From Deltaproteobacteria bacterium (GTDB taxonomy: Bacteria > Desulfobacterota > Desulfobacteria > Desulfobacterales > B30-G6): a DNA stretch of 5,038 nt. The stretch's first letter is position 1; each line of letters starts with the position of its first letter. This document shows, piece after piece, positions 1-4,627 of the stretch. Under the pieces are notes generated by a model that made no database searches, was not told where the DNA came from, and saw only the letters and a list, made by a program, of their open reading frames with translations. The DNA lies in assembly GCA_003647375.1 (NCBI GenBank), contig QMMS01000341.1, forward strand, positions 1 through 5,038. The letters run 5' to 3'. Both the position numbers and the translations under genes were made by a program.

Positions 1-58
1 CCAACGAACCATGCAACTGCCAGCGCCAAGTCTGAACCTTCATTCTTTGAACCGTCAC
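1..58 (-). CDS. 5' end of a gene coupled to the ABC ATPase, probably the ABC-2 permease (partial)
   Basis: Only about 19 codons are visible; the gene runs off the left edge. I place the start at the GTG of 58-56. This GTG overlaps the TGA stop of the ATPase (GTGA) and lies 6 bases after an AAAGGAG ribosome binding site, inside the end of the ATPase gene. An in-frame ATG at 43-41 is the alternative start, but it has no clear binding site of its own. The visible peptide reads (M)TVQRMKVQTWRWQLHGSL, a basic and aromatic N-terminus such as precedes the first membrane helix of ABC-2 permeases. Seen: the overlap, the ribosome binding site and the open frame. Inferred: the permease identity, because export ATPases of this type are normally followed by their membrane partner in a translationally coupled operon. 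Confidence 0.55.
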   Translation of the reverse strand, partial: MTVQRMKVQTWRWQLHGSL

Positions 59-999
59 GCCAAGCTCCTTTCATTACACTCGCTCGTGAAGTGCAGGAAC
101 ACGTCCTCCAGACTGGGTTTGTGGTTGCTAAGATCCGTTATCTCCAATCCCCCCCTGTCTGCCAATCGGACGACCTTGGTCACCACTTGACCGGGAAACT
201 TGGTGTACAACCGAAAAGTGCGGTTGTCCACGGCAACCTGTGACACACCTGCTATCGACGCTAACTCATTATGCCTCGGCATAGCACCGGCAAAACACAC
301 CTCGACGTATTGACGGGAACTTATAGTGGAACGCAGCTTTTCCAGAGGGTCTGTGGCCACAATGCGTCCATTGTCGATTATCGCTACATGTGAGCACATC
401 TCGCTAGCCTCGCTCATGTTGTGGGTGGTCAAGAACACAGTGAGGCCGTTCCGGTTCAGATCGCTCACTGTCTGGCGTATCAGCCTTGTACTCTGGACGT
501 CCAGTCCACTGGTGGGTTCGTCGAGAAATAATACTTCAGGACCTGTTACCAACGCAGCACACAGCATAAGCCTTTGCCGAAGTCCTTTGGAGAGCATGCG
601 GGCTTTCTGTCTTTTCCTCTCCAATAGTCCGAGTAATTCAAGCAACCGCTCTGCTTCCTGGAAACATCGATGTCGCGCAACACCGTGCAAATCCGCCATC
701 AGCATAAGATTCTGCCAGACAGAAAGATCGAGGTAAACATTCGCCTCTTCGGGGACGACGGCGATATGCGTTCTCGAAATCAATGGCTCTTTACAGATAT
801 CGTGACCTTGTATTGTAGCCGTACCCTCCGTGGGGTTGATCACGCCTGTAAGCATGCGCACTGTCGTTGTCTTGCCAGCTCCGTTGGGACCCAAAAACCC
901 AAAAACCTCGCCTTGGTATACCCTGAACTCCACTTGGTCCACTGCAACAAAGTTACCAAACTTACGGGTCAGTCTTTTAGCTTCAATAACGGCTTTCAT
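55..999 (-). CDS. ABC transporter ATP-binding protein (ABC-2/CcmA-type exporter)
   Basis: A 314-residue cytoplasmic ATPase that would power an ABC-2 type exporter of unknown substrate. Domains in order: nucleotide-binding domain about 5-222, then the C-terminal extension common in this subfamily, ending in the typical SLEDVFLHFT. Visible motifs: Walker A GPNGAGKTT (37-45), signature LSKGLRQ (136-142; LSKG replaces LSGG as is common in this subfamily), Walker B VLFLDE (156-161), D-loop SGLD (164-167) and switch histidine in TTH (193). The Q-loop position reads VPEEANVY, so Glu84 stands where Gln is usual. The ATG at 999 follows directly after an in-frame TAG, so no longer start is possible. 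An AAGGA lies 12 bases upstream, slightly far. The 3' end overlaps the next gene by GTGA, indicating a coupled operon. The length is normal and there are no signs of damage. The family call is secure; the substrate is not knowable from this sequence. Confidence 0.97.
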   Translation of the reverse strand: MKAVIEAKRLTRKFGNFVAVDQVEFRVYQGEVFGFLGPNGAGKTTTVRMLTGVINPTEGTATIQGHDICKEPLISRTHIAVVPEEANVYLDLSVWQNLMLMADLHGVARHRCFQEAERLLELLGLLERKRQKARMLSKGLRQRLMLCAALVTGPEVLFLDEPTSGLDVQSTRLIRQTVSDLNRNGLTVFLTTHNMSEASEMCSHVAIIDNGRIVATDPLEKLRSTISSRQYVEVCFAGAMPRHNELASIAGVSQVAVDNRTFRLYTKFPGQVVTKVVRLADRGGLEITDLSNHKPSLEDVFLHFTSECNERSLA

Positions 1000-1024
1000 C
1001 TATAATCAGTTTCCTTGCGCAAAC

Positions 1025-1053
1025 ATTATTACTCCGGTGGTTAAATACCTCAA
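1025..1053 (-). promoter_or_regulatory. Candidate sigma70-type promoter for the ABC operon
   Basis: On the minus strand, TTGAGG (1053-1048) and AATAAT (1030-1025) are separated by 17 bases, followed by a short leader to the ATPase ATG at 999. The -35 box matches consensus at four of six positions, the -10 box at five of six. It lies directly next to the palindromic repeat that begins at 1056, so the repeat is immediately upstream of the promoter. This is a prediction from spacing and sequence only. Confidence 0.35.
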
Positions 1054-1055
1054 TT

Positions 1056-1144
1056 CCGTCATTCCCGCGAAGGCGGGACACGCAGTGAAGCGTCAGCGCT
1101 ATCCAGATAGACCCCTGGATGCCGGAACAAGTCCGGCATGACGG
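1056..1144. repeat. Palindromic dispersed-type repeat, 89 bp
   Basis: The element begins with CCGTCAT and ends with ATGACGG, a perfect 7-bp terminal inverted repeat. Inside are nested stems: TCCCGC/GCGGGA (1063-1068 with 1073-1078, loop GAAG), GCCGGA/TCCGGC (1121-1126 with 1132-1137) and ATCCAG/CTGGAT (1101-1106 with 1115-1120). This is the general form of the short intergenic palindromes (REP- or MITE-like) that occur in many copies in proteobacterial genomes and give spurious peptides such as VIPAKAG and RHAGL in six-frame translation. Only one copy is in the window, so the dispersed nature is taken from general knowledge. It joins the remains of a gene at 1145-1287 on one side and the ABC promoter on the other. 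Confidence 0.8.
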
Positions 1145-1287
1145 GTTCGGCTATTTAGATGCCAGGTTAATATATTGATCGGTAGTGCCTGAATCGTCCG
1201 ATAATGCTGAAGATTCCTTTCTGCCTCATACCCTTCCGAATATAAGAGGATCATGCATAGTTTTAAGGTCATCTTCATCTCCGACAA
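1145..1287 (-). pseudogene. Possible remnant of a HEPN-domain protein gene
   Basis: On the minus strand this stretch reads TLKLCMILLYSEGYEAERN, LQHYRTIQALPIN and then unrelated residues. The pattern of a leucine-rich helix, an alanine/serine-Glu-Gly-Tyr turn, then H-Y-R-T-x-Q-A-L-P resembles the central part of small HEPN proteins of the SAV_6107-like family, as I remember them. Only about 35-40 residues keep the pattern. After ALPIN the frame runs into the palindromic repeat at 1144, and upstream of 1287 there is no ATG, only TTG and degraded sequence. I therefore treat it as a fragment of a lost gene, truncated at both ends, not as a small real gene. The resemblance is from memory and unconfirmed; a chance ORF is the alternative. 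Confidence 0.4.
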
Positions 1288-1447
1288 TAAACAGTTTCTG
1301 GCTTTTCGTGCGCAGGCTTTAGAAAAAGGATAAAATCAGGTGATTATTGGAATATGTTGTATTCTCGGTTAGTTATGGTGGTTTAGATTTGGAAGGTCCC
1401 AAGAATGGGGTTCAAGGGGCCAGGAGATGGAAAAAATCACCCGATCG
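1288..1447. other. Non-coding gap with nothing recognisable
   Basis: Between the HEPN-like fragment and the stop of the META-domain gene I see no supported gene, RNA or repeat. A weak stem can be drawn from GGTCCC (from about 1397) with GGGGCC using one wobble pair, but no T-tract follows it on either strand. On the minus strand a run of six T lies soon after the META stop but has no GC-rich stem before it, so I do not call a terminator. Confidence 0.5.
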
Positions 1448-1891
1448 TCAATGTCCGAACTTCATGGTGCCGGTATCATATTTTAAGTCAAGGTACAGAT
1501 TGCCCTTTTGCAGAAAAAAAACGCGGGCCGCATTCAGGTTTTTGATAAATGTCTGTTCCAGTGAATCCGGCGGGCACATAGCACGGGTAGTGTGGGTCAC
1601 CTCGATGACAATGCTTTTTCCATCTACTGAATAGTGCCCGCCTCCCCGATTGCAGTCGGCCCGCAGATGGATCTTACGGCCAGGGTCGAAGGTGACGGTA
1701 TAGCGGCCGGGGTCGTCGGGAACCACCTCGGTATCATTGTTGTAAAGGGTTTGCTGCCATTTCCAATCAATGAGGATTATCTCCGAGGCTTCGGGTGCAC
1801 CGCCGGCAACGGCTGACGACGTAAGCAAGAAGACAATCATCGCTGTCAACACTATCATTTTGGGAACAATATGCCTAATGTGGATCCTCAT
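1448..1891 (-). CDS. Secreted META (HslJ-like, DUF306) domain protein
   Basis: A 147-residue exported protein. Residues 1-29 form a signal peptide: basic MRIHIRH, hydrophobic stretch to about 24, then AVA|GG as signal-peptidase I site. There is no lipobox cysteine, unlike many META-domain lipoproteins. The mature part is one META domain. It shows an early Trp (WKWQQTL), YTVTFDPG, then ADCNRGGGHYSV (78-89), THTTRAMCPP (99-108) and a late GNLYLDL. The CN and TRxxCP motifs with Cys80 and Cys106 are the hallmarks of the family. The family includes E. coli HslJ, associated with novobiocin resistance and heat shock; its biochemical role is not established. The ATG at 1891 has a GGAG site 7 bases upstream, better than the internal Met12. 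It stands alone as a monocistron with its own promoter. The family call is strong; the function is unknown. Confidence 0.9.
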   Translation of the reverse strand: MRIHIRHIVPKMIVLTAMIVFLLTSSAVAGGAPEASEIILIDWKWQQTLYNNDTEVVPDDPGRYTVTFDPGRKIHLRADCNRGGGHYSVDGKSIVIEVTHTTRAMCPPDSLEQTFIKNLNAARVFFLQKGNLYLDLKYDTGTMKFGH

Positions 1892-1932
1892 TTTTATGCT
1901 CCATTATAGCACCTTAATGGATTCGCAAACAT

Positions 1933-1961
1933 ATTATATACACAATGGTTATGGATATCAA
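1933..1961 (-). promoter_or_regulatory. Sigma70-type promoter of the META-domain gene
   Basis: On the minus strand TTGATA (1961-1956) and a perfect TATAAT (1938-1933) are separated by exactly 17 bases. Transcription would start near 1926, leaving a leader of about 35 bases that contains the GGAG ribosome binding site at 1902-1899. A second TATAAT at 1908-1903 is too close to the start codon to make a useful leader. Confidence 0.65.
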
Positions 1962-1973
1962 TATGTGAGGAGT

Positions 1974-2008
1974 AATGAAGTCAGGGTATTAATTGCCCTG
2001 CCTTCATT
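1974..2008. repeat. 35-bp imperfect palindrome in a divergent intergenic region
   Basis: The arms AATGAAG (1974-1980) plus CAGGG (1982-1986) pair with CCCTG (1996-2000) plus CTTCATT (2002-2008), with one T/C mismatch and an AT-rich centre. It sits between the minus-strand promoter of the META gene and the plus-strand promoter before the acetyltransferase. On the plus strand it is followed by TTTTAG, so it could act as a terminator, but no plus-strand gene ends here. It could instead be an operator palindrome for a regulator of either promoter. The structure is plain; the role is open. Confidence 0.5.
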
Positions 2009-2033
2009 TTAGTTGCCATCTTCAACTATTTTA

Positions 2034-2061
2034 TTGACAATTTCAATTTATTTTTTATAGA
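2034..2061 (+). promoter_or_regulatory. Candidate promoter for the acetyltransferase gene
   Basis: A perfect TTGACA (2034-2039) is followed after 16 bases by TATAGA (2056-2061) in a strongly AT-rich stretch. Transcription would begin near 2068, and the leader would carry the whole terminal-inverted-repeat element at 2090-2220 before the coding region. The -10 box is only a four-of-six match. Confidence 0.45.
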
Positions 2062-2089
2062 TTTCACCACAGTTAACCCTATTGTTGCA

Positions 2090-2220
2090 AAAGCCGGAGA
2101 GCTTCAGATCCAAGGCGTCTGAGGGTGAAGTCGTAGTTTTTTACCTTGTCGGGGCGTAGCTCGAAGAGCGAAGACTGGTTCGAACCCTCAGCAACACAGG
2201 ATTTGAAGTTCTCCGGCTTT
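2090..2220. repeat. 131-bp terminal-inverted-repeat element (MITE-like)
   Basis: The 22-bp ends at 2090-2111 and 2199-2220 are inverted copies with only two differences; both contain AAAGCCGGAGA and CTTCA. The differences would be G-U pairs in RNA. Inside, CTGAGGGT (2119-2126) pairs with ACCCTCAG (2184-2191), and GCTC gaa GAGC (2159-2169) forms a central hairpin, so the whole element can fold into one long nested structure. There is no transposase gene. It is unlike the element at 1056-1144. It ends about 30 bases before the first codon of the acetyltransferase gene, at the point where homology to longer fusion proteins would continue. Mobility is inferred from the form alone. Confidence 0.8.
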
Positions 2221-2252
2221 CCCGGAGGGTAAACAATACCCACATAGCAAAA

Positions 2253-2837
2253 ATGGTCGAGGGTTTAAGCCCGGAGGAGATGAAGGAACTGGAACTTGCC
2301 ATGGATACGATCGAGAATATTCTTGAACCACGGCCTGAAAGATCGAACCTGATAACCCTGAGAGCGCACCGTCCCGGGGACATCGGAACCGTCATCCACC
2401 ACCACGGCGTACTTTATTCACGTGAGCATGGATTCAACCATGAGTTTGACGCATATGTAGCTCTGGGCATGGCAAGGTTTATAGAGGAAATCACACCCAG
2501 GGAACATTTGTGGATCGCCGAGATTCAAGGCAGGTTTGCCGGCTCCATAGCCATTGTCCGGCATGACGATGAAACCGCCCAACTGAGATGGTTGATCGTG
2601 GAACCCGGAGCACGAAAAAACGGCATCGGCAGGCAACTGGTGGCAGAAGCTGTTCGATTTTCAAGGGAAATGGGATATGGTGCCATCATTTTGTGGACTA
2701 TTGATTTCCTGCATGCTGCCCGGCACCTTTACGACACGGCCGGTTTCCGCATGATCGAAACCAAGGTCAGTCCGGTATGGGGAAGAACGCTCACCGAAGA
2801 ATGCTGGAGATTGGATTTACCTTTTGATAACAATTGA
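2253..2837 (+). CDS. GNAT family N-acetyltransferase, C-terminal half of a MarR-GNAT type protein
   Basis: A 194-residue cytoplasmic acetyltransferase that would move an acetyl group from acetyl-CoA to an unknown amine. Residues 1-25 (VEGLSPEEMKELELAM, then DTIENIL) look like the last helix of a MarR regulator domain. The GNAT domain runs from about 33 to 190: strand LITLRAHRPGD, LWIAEIQGRFAGSIAIV, acetyl-CoA loop with RKNGIG (121-126) after LRWLIVEP, then AARHLYDTAGF (155-165) and a C-terminal CWRLDL. In related fusion proteins a full MarR domain of about 140 residues precedes this; here it is missing and a repeat element stands upstream. The ATG at 2253 has no ribosome binding site at normal distance. 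ATG 2280 follows a GGAGG too closely, and ATG 2301 (Met17) has GGAA 7 bases before it. The true start is uncertain, but the GNAT domain is complete from any of them. It is convergent with the 104-residue gene downstream. Confidence 0.9.
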   Translation: MVEGLSPEEMKELELAMDTIENILEPRPERSNLITLRAHRPGDIGTVIHHHGVLYSREHGFNHEFDAYVALGMARFIEEITPREHLWIAEIQGRFAGSIAIVRHDDETAQLRWLIVEPGARKNGIGRQLVAEAVRFSREMGYGAIILWTIDFLHAARHLYDTAGFRMIETKVSPVWGRTLTEECWRLDLPFDNN

Positions 2838-2868
2838 AGCAACCCCTGCCTGTTCAGGGCCGCTTCAA
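2834..2868. terminator. Hairpin shared by two convergent genes, possible bidirectional terminator
   Basis: TTGAAGC (2834-2840) pairs with GCTTCAA (2862-2868) and CCCTG (2844-2848) with CAGGG (2855-2859), around a 6-base loop. The TGA of the acetyltransferase (2835-2837) is in the left arm and the TGA of the minus-strand gene (2856-2854) is at the loop edge. T-tracts are weak on both sides (TTGTTAT on the minus strand, none on the plus strand). It may therefore stop transcription poorly or mainly protect 3' ends. Confidence 0.5.
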
Positions 2869-3168
2869 CCCATGCTGATCCTTGCGGCGGGCAGCAACAA
2901 ACGCAGCCACTCCGCACAACCCGAAAATATAGCCAATGCCGCCAAAAACATCTTTGACATCCGGTTTATCGAAATCTGCCCGCAAAGCTGCGATTTCCCG
3001 GTGAATGCGCCTGAGTTCGCCGGCCAGCTTGCTGTTTTGCTCCCTTATCAACGCAATGGCATCCTGAGCATTATTTTCCTGAAGGTCCTGCGCGCAAAGA
3101 GCGTCCGGCAAGACCGCTAGAAAAAGACACAAAATACCTATAACCACGCTTTTCTTAATAGATGTCAT
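2854..3168 (-). CDS. Exported coiled-coil/TM protein, like the C-terminal part of NikL/CbiL
   Basis: A 104-residue protein. Residues 1-26 are a signal peptide ending ALCA|QD; the cysteine context is not a lipobox. Residues about 38-66 form a charged amphipathic helix (IREQNSKLAGELRRIHREIA) likely to be a coiled coil. KDVFGGIGYIFGLCGVAAF (about 72-90) is a single membrane helix followed by the basic tail ARRKDQ. This coiled coil plus GGIGYIFG membrane anchor is what closes the NikL/CbiL accessory proteins of Ni/Co energy-coupling transporters, as I know them. Here it is a separate gene with its own signal peptide. The ATG has a perfect GGAGG site 7 bases upstream, and its ATGA overlaps the stop of the preceding gene, so the two are translated as a coupled pair. 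The protein would be periplasmic and anchored in the inner membrane. No M, Q or O transporter gene follows. Confidence 0.85.
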   Translation of the reverse strand: MTSIKKSVVIGILCLFLAVLPDALCAQDLQENNAQDAIALIREQNSKLAGELRRIHREIAALRADFDKPDVKDVFGGIGYIFGLCGVAAFVAARRKDQHGLKRP

Positions 3169-3509
3169 TTTCCCGCCTCCACTTCGGCTTTTTCTAGTTT
3201 AAAGCTGTTTCTATGCCCCATGGACGCATCAATCACGATGTTCAAATCGTCCACCTTCGGTATATCGAAACTGAAAAGGCCCTCTTTGTCGGTAGTCCCT
3301 TCCAAAAGCAGTGTTTCCCGGCTATCGTAAACCAGCACTTTTCCGCCTGTCACCGGCTTGCCATCCGGGAAATAGCTTTCTGTGTATATTTTCCCTCCAT
3401 CGGCATAAGCGAACAGGTTCACCTTGTGGGCCAGGGCGCTACCGCTGCCGAGGAGCAATATAAATACCGCGACAAGCATATAATTCATAATTTTCATTAA
3501 GTTCACCAT
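3165..3509 (-). CDS. NikL/CbiL-type periplasmic Ni/Co uptake accessory protein, N-terminal beta domain
   Basis: A 114-residue exported protein. The signal peptide ends GSALA|HKVN, so the mature protein would begin with histidine. The rest is one carboxypeptidase-regulatory-like beta domain: HKVNLFAYADGG, YTESYFPDGKPV, GGKVLVYDSRETLLLEGTTD, GLFSFDIPKVDDLNIVIDA, then MGHR (97-100). The HKVN start and GHR motif are typical of the periplasmic domain of NikL/CbiL proteins, which assist nickel or cobalt uptake by NikMQO/CbiMQO transporters. The usual coiled coil and membrane helix are encoded by the next, overlapping gene. Two starts are possible: ATG 3509 with a weak AGGT site, or Met5 (3497) with GGTGA 5 bases upstream, which gives a more ordinary signal peptide. 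Metal binding is inferred from the family; whether Ni or Co cannot be told. A separate promoter is predicted at 3644-3672. Confidence 0.88.
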   Translation of the reverse strand: MVNLMKIMNYMLVAVFILLLGSGSALAHKVNLFAYADGGKIYTESYFPDGKPVTGGKVLVYDSRETLLLEGTTDKEGLFSFDIPKVDDLNIVIDASMGHRNSFKLEKAEVEAGK

Positions 3510-3583
3510 TACTTCAACCTAAATTGAGCGATTGTCGAGGTTGCCGCAGGTACAAGGAAGATGCTGTTTCGCTATAGTGGTCT

Positions 3584-3617
3584 ATGCGGTATGGCATCTG
3601 ACGCCGTAGATGCGGTA
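3584..3617. repeat. Direct repeat ATGCGGTA with a small hairpin in the leader of the NikL-like gene
   Basis: ATGCGGTA occurs at 3584-3591 and again at 3610-3617, 26 bases apart, which is between two and three helical turns. Between them GCATCT (3594-3599) pairs with AGATGC (3608-3613). This lies in the 206-bp gap between the DUF4198 gene and the NikL-like gene, downstream of the predicted promoter. It could be a regulator site or an RNA hairpin; it does not match the NikR box as I know it. Eight bases repeated once may be chance. Confidence 0.3.
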
Positions 3618-3643
3618 AGATCGTCAATCCCGGAGGGTTTCAA

Positions 3644-3672
3644 ATTTTAAGAATTCAAAGGAATTTAATCAA
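3644..3672 (-). promoter_or_regulatory. Candidate promoter of the NikL-like gene pair
   Basis: On the minus strand TTGATT (3672-3667) and TAAAAT (3649-3644) are 17 bases apart. Transcription would start near 3637, giving a leader of about 130 bases. The gap between the DUF4198 stop and the next start is about 206 bases, so a separate promoter is reasonable. No GC-rich terminator is seen after the DUF4198 stop, so read-through from upstream is also possible. Confidence 0.4.
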
Positions 3673-3683
3673 TTGAAAATATG

Positions 3684-3722
3684 TTTATTCTTACTATTTT
3701 TAAAATTTAAAACGCTCACTTT
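3684..3722 (+). repeat. Left arm of an inverted repeat flanking the DUF4198 gene
   Basis: Blocks TTTATTCTTA (3684-3693), AAAATTTAAA (3702-3711) and CGCTCACTTT (3713-3722) match, in inverted orientation, the stretch at 4628-4656. Relative to that arm, insertions of 8 and 1 bases separate the blocks. The stop codon of the DUF4198 gene (3718-3716) lies inside this arm. Confidence 0.65.
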
Positions 3723-4528
3723 GGGTTTATATCACGGGTCAACACCCAAAACACGGCGCCAATCTCCACGCCCTTTTCCTGACCAGCGTGTTTGAGCGTC
3801 CATTCGGCTTCGCTGAGTGCCGAGAAACCCCACCAACCGGCCTTGGGCATGGCATAACTGAAAACACCGTTAACATCCGCCTTGACCACCTGGGTCACGT
3901 AAGGGTCGGCCGGGGGCACGACAACTTTTTTATTTCCAGGAGACTCGTTTAGATATTCGACCTCCACCTCTGCAAAAGGAATTGGCTTGCCTTTGAGCAA
4001 CACCTGGCCTGTAAACAAGTTCCCGGTCCATAAGCCATACGGCCGGGTCATGGGAATGATTTCCGTCTCCAGGCCGATTGGCTCATCCCACCCTTTTTCA
4101 AGCCCCAGCGCATTTACACAAACCTTGGTGTAATGCACGATGAACACATCCTCGGCCGGCTCCCAGTAAGGGGTCGGCTCGGTATAAAAGGTGTAGTCAC
4201 CCGGCCTGCGAATTTTATAATCAATGGCCCAAAAGGTAAATTCTTGATTCTGACCAGGGCCTTTCCCCCGGGCCTCTTGAAGGTTGTCAAGCAAATCGAT
4301 CTTTTTACTGCCATGGACCACACCGAATTGTTTGGGTTTGACCATCTGCATGTAATGCATTTCCAGGGGATGAATGAACTTGACCTGAAGGTTAATGGTT
4401 TTGGAATCCTCCATCGTCACGATATCATCTGAAGGTATGACGGCGCCAAAGTGTGCCGGCACCGGATGAACGACTATCACCATAACAGCTAAAACCAAAA
4501 CAAACATAACAGAAATTTTTGTGCGCAT
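3716..4528 (-). CDS. DUF4198 (NikK/CbiK, COG5266-type) periplasmic component of Ni/Co uptake
   Basis: A 270-residue exported protein of the DUF4198 family, found beside nickel/cobalt energy-coupling transporters. The signal peptide ends HPVPA|HFGA, so the mature protein would begin with histidine. Family motifs in order: [23 protein letters not shown] (about 51-62, with His and Met that could hold metal), the block [20 protein letters not shown] (about 105-124) followed by [26 protein letters not shown] (about 157-171), and a C-terminal beta domain with [21 protein letters not shown] start at ATG 4528, with AAGGAG 9 bases upstream and a normal signal peptide. The longer frame from 4585 would begin inside a terminator hairpin and spoil the signal sequence. 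It is the first gene of the set. The 3' end lies in an inverted repeat copied upstream of the gene. Expression may depend on reading through the terminator at 4563-4615. Family call is secure; the metal is not determined. Confidence 0.93.
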   Translation of the reverse strand: MRTKISVMFVLVLAVMVIVVHPVPAHFGAVIPSDDIVTMEDSKTINLQVKFIHPLEMHYMQMVKPKQFGVVHGSKKIDLLDNLQEARGKGPGQNQEFTFWAIDYKIRRPGDYTFYTEPTPYWEPAEDVFIVHYTKVCVNALGLEKGWDEPIGLETEIIPMTRPYGLWTGNLFTGQVLLKGKPIPFAEVEVEYLNESPGNKKVVVPPADPYVTQVVKADVNGVFSYAMPKAGWWGFSALSEAEWTLKHAGQEKGVEIGAVFWVLTRDINPK

Positions 4529-4562
4529 AGAGCCTTGCTCCTTTTCTTTTCCAACATTGCAT

Positions 4563-4615
4563 AAAAAAAGGCTGCGAAAGTGCATCCCCCATGGGGTGCA
4601 TGGGCTTTCGTAGCC
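4563..4615 (-). terminator. Strong intrinsic terminator in the leader before the DUF4198 gene
   Basis: GGCTACGAAAG (4615-4605) pairs with CTTTCGCAGCC (4580-4570) with one mismatch. An inner TGCA-CCCC/GGGG-TGCA stem extends it, and seven T follow at 4569-4563, all read on the minus strand. It is a textbook Rho-independent terminator. It lies about 125 bases after the stop of the acyl-CoA dehydrogenase and only about 35 bases before the DUF4198 ATG, with a good promoter upstream of it. It may end the upstream gene, or act as an attenuator for the metal-uptake genes. Confidence 0.85.
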
Positions 4616-4627
4616 TTGTTTATCCCT

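Noticed and set aside
326..1005. Overlapping plus-strand open frames opposite the ABC ATPase
   Set aside because: They are antisense to a gene with complete Walker, signature and switch motifs, and their translations have no family pattern.
830..1141. Plus-strand frame ending in a VIPAKAG-like peptide
   Set aside because: Half is antisense to the ATPase, and the rest is a translation of the palindromic repeat.
1903..1908. Second TATAAT on the minus strand near the META gene
   Set aside because: Transcription from it would start after the ribosome binding site, and it has no good -35 box. The TTGATA/TATAAT pair at 1961-1933 is better.
1770..2012. Plus-strand 80-residue frame with a hydrophobic stretch
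   Set aside because: It lies antisense to the signal peptide of the META protein, which explains the hydrophobic segment. It has no ribosome binding site.
2173..2196. GGTTCGAACC followed by CCTCAGCAACA, resembling a tRNA T-arm and 3' end
   Set aside because: The T-stem does not pair correctly and no D-arm, anticodon arm or acceptor stem fits. The string is part of the repeat element.
3510..3715. NikR operator or cobalamin riboswitch before the NikL-like gene
   Set aside because: I looked for the GTATGA/TCATAC inverted repeat and the cobalamin-box consensus and saw neither.
4133..4432. Plus-strand frame inside the DUF4198 gene
   Set aside because: It is antisense to conserved family motifs and has no recognisable domain.
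4529..4585. Longer DUF4198 protein starting at ATG 4585
   Set aside because: This ATG is within the terminator stem, has no ribosome binding site, and would put 19 residues before a normal signal peptide. ATG 4528 has an AAGGAG.
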